Below the pieces are notes generated by a model. That model saw nothing but the letters and a program-made list of their open reading frames with translations. It searched no databases and was not told the DNA's origin. Shown here one piece after another: positions 21,165-29,559 of a stretch of 64,000 bases of DNA. Origin of the DNA: Rhodopseudomonas telluris (GTDB lineage Bacteria > Pseudomonadota > Alphaproteobacteria > Rhizobiales > Xanthobacteraceae). The stretch lies in assembly GCF_042432815.1 (NCBI RefSeq), contig NZ_JBHLWM010000004.1, positions 299,146 through 363,145 of the forward strand. The letters are read 5' to 3'. Made by a program: the position numbers and the translations under genes. The first letter of the stretch is position 1, and the number at the start of each line of letters is the position of its first letter.

Positions 21165-24041
21165 TCAGCTCGCCGCTTCCAGCCGCTCTTCGGTCAGCAG
21201 CCGCATCGCGGCTTCGGCGTCCATCGGTTCGCCGAAGGCGAAGCCCTGGGCGTATTCGCAGCCGAGCTGATACAGCTCCACCGCGTCCGAATCCGTCTCG
21301 GCGCCTTCGGCGACGACGTCCATGCCGAGGTCGTGCGCCAGCGCGATGATCGATTTCAGGATCACCGGGCGGGTGCCGCGGCTGGTGGTGCGGACGAACG
21401 ACTGGTCGATCTTGATGGTGTCGAACGGGAAGCGCTGCAGATAGCTCAGCGACGAATGGCCGGTGCCGAAATCGTCGAGCGACAGGCCACAGCCGAGTTC
21501 GCGGATCCGCTGCAGCATCTGGGCTGCGTGCTCGGGATTCTCCATCACCAGCGACTCGGTGAGTTCGAGTTTCAGCGTGCCGCGCGCCACCGACGAGCGC
21601 GACAGCACGGTGCGGATGTCGTGGATCAGGTCATGCCGCAGCAGCTGCCGCGACGAGACGTTGACGCTGGCGAAGATCGGTTCGCGCGAGCGCATCGCGC
21701 GCTGCCAGATCGCGAGCTGCTTGGCGGTTTCGTCCATCACGAAGGTGCCGAGCTCGATGATCAGCCCGATTTCTTCGGCGATCGAGATGAACTCCACCGG
21801 CGACATCCGGCCGAGCTTGGGATGATCCCAGCGCGCTAGCGCTTCGAAGCCCGCCACCGAGCGGTCCTCCAGCCGGACGATCGGCTGATACAGGATGGTG
21901 ATTTCCTTGCGCTCGATGGCGCGGCGCAGTTCGGATTCCAGCGTCAGGCGGTCCGACTTCCGCGCCCGCATCGCCGGCTTGTAGACGTCGATACGGTCGC
22001 CGCCGATCCGCTTCGAGTGATACATCGCCAGCTCGGCGTCCTTGATGATCTCGTCGGAGAGCTGGGTCTGCGGATCGCTGAGCGCGAGGCCGATCGAGGC
22101 GGTGAGGAAGATCTCGCGGTCGTTGAAGGCGATCGGCGCCTTGATGGTCTTGCGGATGGTCTCGGCGAAGGCGGTGATCTTGGCGGGATCCTGTTCGGAC
22201 AGCAGGATCAGGCCGAACTGATCGCCAGCGATGCGGGCCAGCGTGTCCTGCGGCTTGAGGATGCGGGTGAGACGGCGCGCCAGCGTCAGCAGGATCGAGT
22301 CGCCGACCGCGATGCCGACCGAGTCGTTGACCTGCTTGAAGCGATCGAGATCGATCACCATCAGGGTCGGCCGCAGGTTCGGCATCGTCTTGGCGAAATT
22401 CGCCACCGCGCCGAGGCGGTCCATGAACAGCTTGCGGTTGGGCAGGCCGGTGAGATTGTCGTGCACCGAGTCGTGCAGCATCCGCTCTTCGGCGTTCTTG
22501 CTCTCGGTGACGTCGGTGAGCGTGCCGACCACGCGAGTGACTTCGCCGTCGGCGCCCACCACCGGACGGGCCTTCAGGGCGAACCACATGAAGTGGCCGT
22601 CGGGCGTGCGCAGCCGGAAGTGCTGGGTCAGGCGGCCGCGGCGCTGGTCGAGCACGCTGTCGAGCGCGGCGCGGAAGCGGTCCTGATCGAGCGGATGCAG
22701 CACTTCGAGCCAAGTCGCGGCCGAGCCTTCGAGCGCGCCGCGCTTCAGGCCGAGCAGCGCCTCGGTCTCGGGGCTGGTGAACACCTTGTCGGCTGAGACG
22801 TCCCAGTCCCAGATCAGATCGCCGGAGCCGATCAGCGCCAGCGCCCGGCGCTCGACGTCGGAGACCACGCCGCCGGTCGCGCCACTTCCCGCAAACGCGT
22901 GCTGCATCACCGTGAAGCCGATCAGCATCACGATCAGCACCAGGCCGCCGAGCAGGGCAGGGCCGACGATGTCGTTGGTGACCGAGCCGGCCACCGCCAT
23001 GCCCGATGCGATCACCCAGATCACCAGCAGGAACCAGGTCGGGATCAGCAGCACCGCGCGGTCGAAGCCGTGGGTCGACAGATAGACGATCAACGCAAAG
23101 CCCGCGAAGGCGATCAGCACCAGCGACATGCGGGCGATGCCCGAGGCGACGGCAGGATCGAACAGCGCCAGCGCCACCAGCGAACCGAGGAAGGCGAGCC
23201 AGCCGAGCGTGATGTGCGAGTAGCGCACGTGCCAGCGACTGAGATTGAGATACGCGAACAGGAACACCAGCAGCGTCGCCGCCAGGATCGCTTCGCCGGA
23301 GGCGCGCCAGATCCGCTCGGCGCCGGCCGACATGTCGAACACCTTGCTCCAGAACCCGAAGTCGATGCCGATATAAACCAGCACCGCCCAGGCCAGCGCC
23401 GCCGCGGCGGGGAACATGATGCTGCCCTTGACCACGAACAGGATGGTCAGCACCAGCGCCAGCAGGCCCGAAATGCCGATCACGATGCCCTGGTACAGCG
23501 TGAACGAGTTGACCTTGTCCTTGTAGGCCTCGGGCTCCCACAGATAGAGCTGCGGCAGCTTGTCGGTGCGTAGTTCGGCCACGAAGGTGATCACCGAGCC
23601 GGGGTCGAGCGTGACGCGGAAGATGTCGGCGGTGGTCGAGTCCTGGCGCTCCGGCCGGTCGCCGGTCGACGGTGTGATAGTGGCGATGCGGGACAGGCCG
23701 AGATCGGGCCAGAACAGCCCGGACGACACCATGCGATAATGCGGCGCCACGATCAGACGATCGAGCTGATCGTCGGTGTTGTTGGCGAGCGCGAACACCA
23801 CCCAGTTCTGGCCGCCTTCGCGCGCACGCACCTCGATGCGGCGGACGATGCCGTCGGTGCCGGGTGCGGTCGAGACCTGGATACGGTCGGTGTCGCTACG
23901 CTGATGTTCGAGGACGCCGGTGAGGTCGATCGCCGGCGCGTCGCTGCGGACGCTGACGGCGTCGAGCGCATAGGCCTGCGGGGCCGCCGCAATCAGCATC
24001 AAGCCCAGCGCCAGAAGCGCAAGGCATCTGATCAGACGCAA
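21165..24041 (-). CDS. Membrane GGDEF/EAL protein with periplasmic 7TMR-DISM-like sensor, PAS, degenerate GGDEF and intact EAL
   Basis: The product has 958 residues, starting at TTG 24041 because GGAGA lies at good spacing upstream and a signal peptide follows (LRLIRCLALLALGLM ... PQAYA). The ATG at 24140 would hide that signal. Order: signal, periplasmic sensor of about 170 residues (7TMR-DISM-like), seven or eight membrane helices, PAS/PAC domain (LIWDWDVSADKVF, RTPDGHFMWFALKARPV), GGDEF domain, EAL domain. The GGDEF signature reads AGDQF, so cyclase activity is probably lost. The EAL domain keeps FEALARWDHP, DDFGTGHSSLSYL and AEGAET, so c-di-GMP phosphodiesterase activity is likely, perhaps GTP-regulated. 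It is 111 bases downstream of the quinone oxidoreductase gene. Confidence 0.88.
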   Translation of the reverse strand: MRLIRCLALLALGLMLIAAAPQAYALDAVSVRSDAPAIDLTGVLEHQRSDTDRIQVSTAPGTDGIVRRIEVRAREGGQNWVVFALANNTDDQLDRLIVAPHYRMVSSGLFWPDLGLSRIATITPSTGDRPERQDSTTADIFRVTLDPGSVITFVAELRTDKLPQLYLWEPEAYKDKVNSFTLYQGIVIGISGLLALVLTILFVVKGSIMFPAAAALAWAVLVYIGIDFGFWSKVFDMSAGAERIWRASGEAILAATLLVFLFAYLNLSRWHVRYSHITLGWLAFLGSLVALALFDPAVASGIARMSLVLIAFAGFALIVYLSTHGFDRAVLLIPTWFLLVIWVIASGMAVAGSVTNDIVGPALLGGLVLIVMLIGFTVMQHAFAGSGATGGVVSDVERRALALIGSGDLIWDWDVSADKVFTSPETEALLGLKRGALEGSAATWLEVLHPLDQDRFRAALDSVLDQRRGRLTQHFRLRTPDGHFMWFALKARPVVGADGEVTRVVGTLTDVTESKNAEERMLHDSVHDNLTGLPNRKLFMDRLGAVANFAKTMPNLRPTLMVIDLDRFKQVNDSVGIAVGDSILLTLARRLTRILKPQDTLARIAGDQFGLILLSEQDPAKITAFAETIRKTIKAPIAFNDREIFLTASIGLALSDPQTQLSDEIIKDAELAMYHSKRIGGDRIDVYKPAMRARKSDRLTLESELRRAIERKEITILYQPIVRLEDRSVAGFEALARWDHPKLGRMSPVEFISIAEEIGLIIELGTFVMDETAKQLAIWQRAMRSREPIFASVNVSSRQLLRHDLIHDIRTVLSRSSVARGTLKLELTESLVMENPEHAAQMLQRIRELGCGLSLDDFGTGHSSLSYLQRFPFDTIKIDQSFVRTTSRGTRPVILKSIIALAHDLGMDVVAEGAETDSDAVELYQLGCEYAQGFAFGEPMDAEAAMRLLTEERLEAAS

Positions 24042-24152
24042 GTCAGTTCTCCGCGTTCGCACCGATCTGGAAGCGCGGCCCCCGCGCGTTTCCGAGACGG
24101 ATAAATGACATGAAAGACGGAGAAAACATAGACGCAACAACCCGCGGCCGTT

Positions 24153-25151
24153 TCAGACCGTCAACACAATTTTGCCAATATGTTGGCTGGTCTCCATCCG
24201 CCGGTGGGCATCGGCGGCTTGCTGCAACGCAAAGGTGCCGTCGATCAGCGGCTTGATCTTGCCCTGCGCCAGCAGCGGCATCACCTTGGCTTCGATCGCC
24301 GCGACCATCGCGGCCTTGTCGGCGTTGCTGCGCGGACGCAGCGTCGAACCGGTGTGGTGCAGCCGCTTGATCATCAGCTTGGTGAAGTTGACGGTGGTCT
24401 TGGCGCCACCGAGAAACGCGATCTGCACGATGCGGCCGTCCATCGCGGCGGCGTCGTAGTTGCGCTCGATGTAATCGCCGCCGACCATGTCGAGGATCAC
24501 GTCGACGCCCTTGCCGCCGGTGGCTTCCTTCACAGCGGCGACGAAATCTTCGGTCTTGTAGTTGATGGCGCGGACGGCGCCGAGCTTGAGACAGGCCTCG
24601 GCCTTGTCCTGCGAGCCGACGGTGGTGATCACCTTGGAGCCGAGCGCGACCGCGAGCTGGATCGCCATCGTGCCGATGCCGGACGAGCCGCCGTGGATCA
24701 GCAGGGTTTCGCCCGGCTGCAGCGCGCCGCGCTCGAACACGTTGTGCCACACCGTCATCAGCGTTTCGGGCGTAGCGCCGGCCTCGATCATCGAAAAGCT
24801 GGCCGGGACGGTCATCGCCTGGGCATCCTGGGCGATGCAATATTCGGCGTAGCCGCCGCCGGCGACCAGCGACATCACCTTGTCGCCGAGCTTGTGCTTC
24901 GTCGCACCCTCGCCGAGCGCCACCACCTCACCGGAAATTTCCAGGCCGGGCAGGTCGCTGGCGCCGGGCGGCGGCGGATAGCTGCCGGAGCGCTGTGCCA
25001 CATCGGGACGGTTGACGCCGGCGGCCGCCACCTTGACCAGGATTTCTCCGGGGCCGGGCTGCGGGACCGCACGGGTTTCCGGCAACAGCACCTCCGGTCC
25101 GCCAGGTTTGCTGATTCCGATCACGGTCATTTGCGAAGGGACCGGTTCCAT
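24153..25151 (-). CDS. NAD(P)H-quinone oxidoreductase, zinc-independent MDR family (PIG3-like)
   Basis: This is a 332-residue enzyme of the medium-chain dehydrogenase/reductase superfamily. The N-terminal GroES-like domain has AAGVNRPDVAQRSGSYPPPPG and LPGLEISGEVVALG. The Rossmann domain has LLIHGGSSGIGTMAIQLA. Zinc-ligand cysteines of alcohol dehydrogenases are missing, as in quinone reductases and PIG3. The start at 25151 follows AAGGAC; a longer frame upstream to 25295 overlaps the divergent DUF1192 promoter and has no support. Likely role: NADPH-dependent reduction of quinones or enals. Confidence 0.9.
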   Translation of the reverse strand: MEPVPSQMTVIGISKPGGPEVLLPETRAVPQPGPGEILVKVAAAGVNRPDVAQRSGSYPPPPGASDLPGLEISGEVVALGEGATKHKLGDKVMSLVAGGGYAEYCIAQDAQAMTVPASFSMIEAGATPETLMTVWHNVFERGALQPGETLLIHGGSSGIGTMAIQLAVALGSKVITTVGSQDKAEACLKLGAVRAINYKTEDFVAAVKEATGGKGVDVILDMVGGDYIERNYDAAAMDGRIVQIAFLGGAKTTVNFTKLMIKRLHHTGSTLRPRSNADKAAMVAAIEAKVMPLLAQGKIKPLIDGTFALQQAADAHRRMETSQHIGKIVLTV

Positions 25152-25260
25152 GATTTGTCCTTGGCTGGCGGGGTGACGGGTGTCATGCGATGAGACAGCC
25201 TGCTTAGACAGCGCGGGCCCGGCTGGCAACCGGACCGGATCACGAACGGCGGAGGGTGCG

Positions 25261-25452
25261 ATGGCAATCGAACAGGACGACAAGCCGAGGACCAAAGTCA
25301 GCCACGAGATCGGTCAGGATCTCTCGCTGCTCTCGGTCGAAGAACTCGGCCACCGGATCGCTCTGCTCAAGGAAGAGATCGGCCGGCTGGAGACCGCGAT
25401 GACCATGAAGCGGGCCACCCGCGAGGCGGCCGACCGCTTCTTCAAGACCTGA
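25261..25452 (+). CDS. DUF1192 family small protein
   Basis: This 63-residue cytoplasmic protein fits DUF1192: a polar N-terminus, then LSLLSVEELGHRIALLKEEIGRLETAM, a short coiled coil, and a C-terminal RATREAADRFFK. Rhizobiales carry one copy, function unknown. The start follows GGAGGGTGCG. It is divergent from the quinone oxidoreductase and followed by the small-RNA candidate and rcdA. Confidence 0.88.
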   Translation: MAIEQDDKPRTKVSHEIGQDLSLLSVEELGHRIALLKEEIGRLETAMTMKRATREAADRFFKT

Positions 25453-25574
25453 CGGGTCGCAAGCTGCGATCTCGCGCGGGACGCGTAGCTCCGGTCGCGC
25501 CACACGCGGGCCGGCTTATGGCAAATGCTTCGTTAAGCTGATCGCTTATTTACGAGCGATTAAGCTTTCCCGCG

Positions 25575-25580
25575 TATTAC
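25575..25580 (+). promoter_or_regulatory. Possible -10 element of the candidate small RNA at 25587
   Basis: TATTAC (25575-25580) lies 18-19 bases after a weak TTACGA (25550-25555). This AT-rich patch (25540-25590) is unusual for the region. Weak match; low confidence. Confidence 0.3.
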
Positions 25581-25586
25581 TTTCAT

Positions 25587-25679
25587 TGTCCATCTTTGGA
25601 CCGAGTGGCTCCTGTCCACTCTGTTTTGACGCCTCCCTGTTATCAACTTCAAAGCCGCCGGAAACGGCGGCTCTTTTTT
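25587..25679 (+). ncRNA. Candidate small RNA, about 90 nt, with CCTCCCT stretch before a terminator
   Basis: The 403-base gap between DUF1192 and rcdA contains no supported gene but does contain a non-coding-RNA layout. Hairpin TGGAC (25597-25601) pairs with GTCCA (25614-25618) and its loop carries GGCTCCT. An unpaired stretch GACGCCTCCCTGTTATCAAC follows. The terminator AGCCGCCG-GAAA-CGGCGGCT (25653-25672) ends in six T residues. The layout is like the locus at 7081-7168, with CCTCCCT a few bases before the terminator stem in both. It could instead be the 3' UTR of the DUF1192 gene. Confidence 0.5.
25653..25679 (+). terminator. Strong intrinsic terminator
   Basis: A perfect 8-bp GC-rich stem with a GAAA tetraloop is followed by C and TTTTTT. 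It lies 200 bases beyond the DUF1192 stop codon and 177 bases before the rcdA start. Confidence 0.85.
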
Positions 25680-25855
25680 GCGCTTTCTTCACCCCGTCAC
25701 AGTTTGGTCATGGCGCGCGGTGATCCTTCCAACGTAAGCCGCGTTAACCGTTGCAAGCGCGCGCGCTGGACTCCCGGCGTCGCGCGCGCAATGATTTGTT
25801 CATCATAAGTCGGCGGCAGAAGCCGGCACTTAATCGTTAGCGTGAGGCGTTAACC

Positions 25856-26371
25856 ATGTCGGAAGTTTCGCAAAGCGAAGCCCCGCTCGTCGTGCTGAGC
25901 GAACGGCTGACCAATTCGGCCGCTTTCAGCGCGTTGTTTCGCGAGGGAATGGACCTCGTCGAGGAAACCGCGGCCTATCTCGACGGCGATGGACGGGCCG
26001 AGGCCAAAACCCTCGAACGCTCGGTCAGCCTGACCTATGCGACCGAGAGCATGCGCCTCACCACGCGGCTGATGCAGCTCGCCTCCTGGCTGCTGCTGCA
26101 CCGGGCGGTGAAGGAAGGCGAGATGACGCTGATCCAGGCCAACCGCGAGAAATCCAAGGTCAAGCTGTCGGCCGCCGATCCCGGCGCGCCGGATACGCTG
26201 GAGCGGCTGCCGGAACAGCTTCAGGCCCTGATCGGCCGCTCGATGAGCTTGCAGGCGCGGATCCGCCGTCTCGACGCCACGATGCACCTGCCGCCGCCGT
26301 CGGAGCGCCCGTCGATCGGCAACCCGCTGGTGCCGCAGCTGAATATGCTGAAAGCGGCGTTCGAAGGCTGA
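25856..26371 (+). CDS. rcdA: RcdA (DUF1465), protease adaptor for CtrA degradation
   Basis: This 171-residue helical protein fits DUF1465/RcdA. It starts MSEVSQSEAPLVVLSERLTN; the core is YATESMRLTTRLMQLASWLLLHRAVKEGEMT followed by SLQARIRRLDATM. In Caulobacter RcdA works with CpdR and PopA to deliver CtrA to ClpXP at the G1-S transition; conservation of the helical bundle suggests the same here. The start has a weak SD (GCGTGAGGCGTTAACC). A bidirectional terminator separates it from the convergent rpmE. Confidence 0.85.
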   Translation: MSEVSQSEAPLVVLSERLTNSAAFSALFREGMDLVEETAAYLDGDGRAEAKTLERSVSLTYATESMRLTTRLMQLASWLLLHRAVKEGEMTLIQANREKSKVKLSAADPGAPDTLERLPEQLQALIGRSMSLQARIRRLDATMHLPPPSERPSIGNPLVPQLNMLKAAFEG

Positions 26372-26445
26372 GTCTGTGACGGCGATCTGACCCGGGTCCG
26401 ACGACGTCGGGCCCGGATGTCGAGCTGACCCTATCCTGAAAACGA

Positions 26446-26474
26446 AAACGCCCCGCGAGACCCGCGGGGCGTTT
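26446..26474. terminator. Bidirectional terminator between rcdA and rpmE
   Basis: AAACGCCCCGCG (26446-26457) pairs with CGCGGGGCGTTT (26463-26474). T residues follow on both strands, more on the minus strand, where TTTTCGTTTTC follows the stem. It serves two convergent genes. Confidence 0.85.
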
Positions 26475-26505
26475 GCAATTCAGGGCCTCGAGGGCCGCCG
26501 AACCA

Positions 26506-26733
26506 TCAATCTTTCTTGAGGAAGCCCGAGAACTTCTTCTGGAAGCGCGACACGCGGCCGCCGCGGTCGAGCACCTGCTGGGTGCCGCCAGTCCAGGCCG
26601 GATGCGACTTGGGATCGATATCGAGGTTCAGCTTGTCGCCTTCCTTGCCCCAGGTCGAACGCGTCTGATATTCGGTGCCATCGGTCATCACGACCGTAAT
26701 GTTATGATAATCCGGGTGAATTTCGGTCTTCAT
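26506..26733 (-). CDS. rpmE: 50S ribosomal protein bL31, zinc-free (C-) form
   Basis: This is a 75-residue ribosomal protein of the large-subunit central protuberance and an intersubunit bridge. The start MKTEIHPDYHNITVVMTDG and the block STWGKEGDKLNLDIDPKSHPAWTGG are diagnostic. No CxxC zinc motif is present, so it is the C-minus form. Convergent with rcdA. Confidence 0.97.
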   Translation of the reverse strand: MKTEIHPDYHNITVVMTDGTEYQTRSTWGKEGDKLNLDIDPKSHPAWTGGTQQVLDRGGRVSRFQKKFSGFLKKD

Positions 26734-26938
26734 GGGCTATCCTTGCGCGCGCCGGCGCCTCAGTCTCGATGATTTCGGGGCGAATTGGCGCGCTCTATAT
26801 CGCAGCGACGCCACTTAGACAAGGTATCGGCGCAGACTTCATCCGGATACCGCATTGTACCGGATTTGCCAGTCGCCACCGATGCTGCCTATGTGGGGGA
26901 GTGGCTGGAAGGCCTCTAGACTAAACGCGGCAGTTCCG

Positions 26939-28843
26939 ATGACGACAGCAAGCAAACGGCAAACGTCCGAACCTCAGGCCTCTCCGATCGGCCTGTCGCT
27001 CGACGCGATCGCGGCGACCGAGAATGTCGGGCCGCGCACCGGCACGTTCCGCGCCGACGCGGATGTCAGCCAGGTCGAGCAGGTCGAGGCGGTGGCCAAG
27101 CGAAGCCGGCTGCGGCCTCTGCTTGAATTGCTCCCCTATGTGGGCCGCTACCGGACCCGGGCGACGCTGGCGCTGATCGCGCTGATCGTCGCGGCGGTGA
27201 CGACCCTGGTGGTGCCGCTGGCGGTGCGCCGGCTGATCGATTTCGGCTTCAGCCAGGAAGGCATCGAGCTGATCAACAGCTACTTCTCGGTGATGCTCGG
27301 CGTCGTCGGAGTGCTCGCGGTCGCCAGCGCGGCGCGCTACTATCTCGTAATGACCATCGGCGAACGCATCGTCGCCGACGTCCGCCGCGACGTGTTCGCC
27401 CATCTCACCGCGCTGTCGCCGGCGTTTTTCGATTCCGCCCGCAGCGGTGAACTGATTTCCCGGCTCACCGCGGATACCACGCAGATTAAGTCCGCGGTCG
27501 GCGCCTCGGTGTCGATCGCGCTGCGCAACATCCTGCTGTTCGTCGGCGCCATCTCGATGATGGTGATCTCAAGCCCGCGCCTGTCCGGCTTCGTCGTCGC
27601 GGCGATCCCGCTGATCGTGATCCCGCTGGTCGCGTTCGGCCGCTGGGTGCGGCGGTTGTCGCGCAACGCGCAGGATACGCTGGCGGACGCCACCGCCTTC
27701 GCATCCGAGCTGGTCGGCTCGATGCGCACCGTGCAGGCCTACACCAACGAGAAGCTCGCCAACGCCCGGTTCGGCGTCGAGGTCGAGCAATCCTACGAGG
27801 CGGCGCGCAGCTCGACGCAGGCGCGCGCGATCCTCACCGCCATCATCATCTTCATCGTGTTCGCCAGCGTCGTGGCGATCCTGTGGGTCGGCTCGCACGA
27901 CGTCGCCTCCGGGGCGATCACGCCCGGCCGGCTCGGCCAGTTCATCCTGTACGCGGCGTTCGCGGCCTCCAGCCTCGGCCAGCTCAGCGAGGTCTGGGGC
28001 GAAGTCTCGGCTGCCTCAGGCGCCGCCGAGCGGCTGTTCGAGATCCTGCGCGTCAAGCCTCAGATCGCCGCTCCCGCCAAGCCGCGCGCGCTGCCGCTGC
28101 CGGTGCGCGGCGACGTCGCGTTCGACAATGTCAGCTTCGCCTATCCGACCCGCCCGGACTATCTGGCGCTGAACGGGCTGTCGCTGTCGATCAAGGCCGG
28201 CGAGAAGGTCGCGATCGTCGGCCCCTCGGGCGCCGGCAAGAGCACGCTGTTCCATCTGCTGCTGCGGTTCTACGACCCGGTCGCCGGCAAGATTTCGCTC
28301 GACGGCGTGCCGATCACCGAGGCCGATCCGCAGGCGGTGCGCGAACGCATGGCGCTGGTGCCGCAGGACTCGGTGGTGTTCGCCGCCTCGGCCCGCGACA
28401 ACATCCGCTTCGGCCGCGACGAGGCCAGCGATGCCGAAGTCGAGCGTGCCGCCCAGCAAGCCCATGCGACCGAATTCATCCACCGCCTGCCGGACGGCTT
28501 CGACACCAAGCTCGGCGAACGCGGCGTGATGCTGTCGGGCGGCCAGCGCCAGCGCATCGCGATCGCCCGCGCGATCCTGCGCGACGCGCCGCTGCTGCTG
28601 CTGGACGAAGCGACTTCGTCGCTCGACGCCGAAAGCGAGACGCTGGTGCAGACCGCGCTGCAGGGCCTGATGCGCGATCGCACCACGCTGGTGATCGCCC
28701 ATCGCCTCGCCACCGTACTGTCTTGCGACCGCATCCTGGTGATGGAGCACGGCCGCATCGTCGAACAAGGCACCCACGCCCAACTCGTCGCCCGCGGCGG
28801 GCTCTATGCACGGCTGGCGAAGCTGCAGTTCGAGGCGGCGTAG
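26939..28843 (+). CDS. ABC exporter, fused transmembrane and ATPase domains (MsbA/multidrug type)
   Basis: From ATG 26939 the product has 634 residues. A 65-residue polar N-terminus leads to six membrane helices (about 75-370) and a nucleotide-binding domain (about 395-634). The domain has Walker A GPSGAGKST, Q-loop VPQDSVVFAASARDNIRFG, signature LSGGQRQR, Walker B LLLLDEATSSLD and H-loop AHRL. Homodimeric exporters of this type move lipids, peptides or drugs. No clear SD is visible, and earlier in-frame ATGs exist at 26855, 26882 and 26891. It stands alone; a composite palindromic repeat follows. Confidence 0.9.
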   Translation: MTTASKRQTSEPQASPIGLSLDAIAATENVGPRTGTFRADADVSQVEQVEAVAKRSRLRPLLELLPYVGRYRTRATLALIALIVAAVTTLVVPLAVRRLIDFGFSQEGIELINSYFSVMLGVVGVLAVASAARYYLVMTIGERIVADVRRDVFAHLTALSPAFFDSARSGELISRLTADTTQIKSAVGASVSIALRNILLFVGAISMMVISSPRLSGFVVAAIPLIVIPLVAFGRWVRRLSRNAQDTLADATAFASELVGSMRTVQAYTNEKLANARFGVEVEQSYEAARSSTQARAILTAIIIFIVFASVVAILWVGSHDVASGAITPGRLGQFILYAAFAASSLGQLSEVWGEVSAASGAAERLFEILRVKPQIAAPAKPRALPLPVRGDVAFDNVSFAYPTRPDYLALNGLSLSIKAGEKVAIVGPSGAGKSTLFHLLLRFYDPVAGKISLDGVPITEADPQAVRERMALVPQDSVVFAASARDNIRFGRDEASDAEVERAAQQAHATEFIHRLPDGFDTKLGERGVMLSGGQRQRIAIARAILRDAPLLLLDEATSSLDAESETLVQTALQGLMRDRTTLVIAHRLATVLSCDRILVMEHGRIVEQGTHAQLVARGGLYARLAKLQFEAA

Positions 28844-28869
28844 ACTTTTCCTGAGTTGCGCTCACCGCC

Positions 28870-28970
28870 GGTCATCGCCCGCTAAAGCGGGCGACCCAGT
28901 ATTCCAGAGCGTTCATTCAAGTCGCGACGCCGCAGCGTACTTGATCCTCCGCTTTCGCGGGGGGATGACG
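28870..28970. repeat. Composite palindromic repeat, copy 2
   Basis: It has the same end structure as the repeat at 21001-21103. The left hairpin CGCCCGC-TAAA-GCGGGCG is followed by ACCCAGTATTCCA. The right end reads GTACTTGATCCTCCGC with a GCGGGGGGATGACG tail. The centres of the two copies differ. It lies between two convergent genes. Confidence 0.85.
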
Positions 28971-28992
28971 TCCGGCTGTGGACTACGAAGTC

Positions 28993-29445
28993 TTACGGCG
29001 CAGGCCGCCACAGCATGTTCAGCACCGCGCGCCCGGAGCTGTTGGTTTCCTCGCCGGTGACGGCGAAGCCGGCGCGGCGGTAGAACTTGATGGCGCGATA
29101 ATTGTCAGCGTTGACCTTGAGCGTCACCTCGCGGGGCGACAGCCGCTTGGCCTCGTCGACCAGAGCTTCGGCAACGCCCCAGCCCCAATGCTCGGGCTCG
29201 ACCACGAGCTGATCGAGATAGCCCGCGCCATCGATCGTCACGAAGCCGATCATGCCGCCGCTGTTTTCGGCGATCATGATCTCGGCCTTGGGGACGAGTT
29301 CGCTGCGCCATCGCTCGCGCCACCAGTCGACGCGCTTGTCGAAGTCGATGTCGGGATAGGCCAGCCGCCAGGTACGCAGCCACAGGCCGATCGCGGCGTC
29401 TTCGTCAGTGTCGGCATAGGGGCGGAGCGTGAAGGCTGCTGTCAT
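28993..29445 (-). CDS. GNAT family N-acetyltransferase
   Basis: This is a 150-residue acetyltransferase. Motif A, which binds acetyl-CoA pyrophosphate, reads LDQLVVEPEHWGWGVAEALVDEA. The C-terminal KVNADNYRAIKFYRRAGF is the usual motif B. The start at 29445 (MTAAFTLRPYADTDEDAAI) is preferred: a frame extending to 29535 would run through a palindromic repeat. Substrate unknown. Confidence 0.88.
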   Translation of the reverse strand: MTAAFTLRPYADTDEDAAIGLWLRTWRLAYPDIDFDKRVDWWRERWRSELVPKAEIMIAENSGGMIGFVTIDGAGYLDQLVVEPEHWGWGVAEALVDEAKRLSPREVTLKVNADNYRAIKFYRRAGFAVTGEETNSSGRAVLNMLWRPAP

Positions 29446-29456
29446 CCGGGCACATT

Positions 29457-29539
29457 CGTCATGCCCGGACGTGATCCAGGCATCCATCTTGTTCGGAAGC
29501 ATTCGTCGGATGGAGGGCCGGGTCAAGCCGGCCATGACG
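29457..29539. repeat. Palindromic repeat, GTCATGCCCGG type
   Basis: Outer arms CGTCATGCCCGG (29457-29468) and CCGGCCATGACG (29528-29539) enclose inner CATCCATCTTG / GGATGGA stems. Related half-units occur at 63931-63960 (GTCATGGCCGGGCTT). It lies between the MotB-like and GNAT genes. Confidence 0.75.
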
Positions 29540-29559
29540 CTTTGCTAACATGCCGGGAC

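Noticed and set aside
24043..24111. 22-codon frame ending at the TTG start of the GGDEF/EAL gene, as a leader peptide
   Set aside because: Its stop lies just before the TTG, which could suggest coupling, but no SD precedes it and it has no regulatory peptide signature.
25596..25808. 70-residue plus-strand frame between DUF1192 and rcdA
   Set aside because: It runs through the terminator hairpin and T-run; composition is basic and unstructured.
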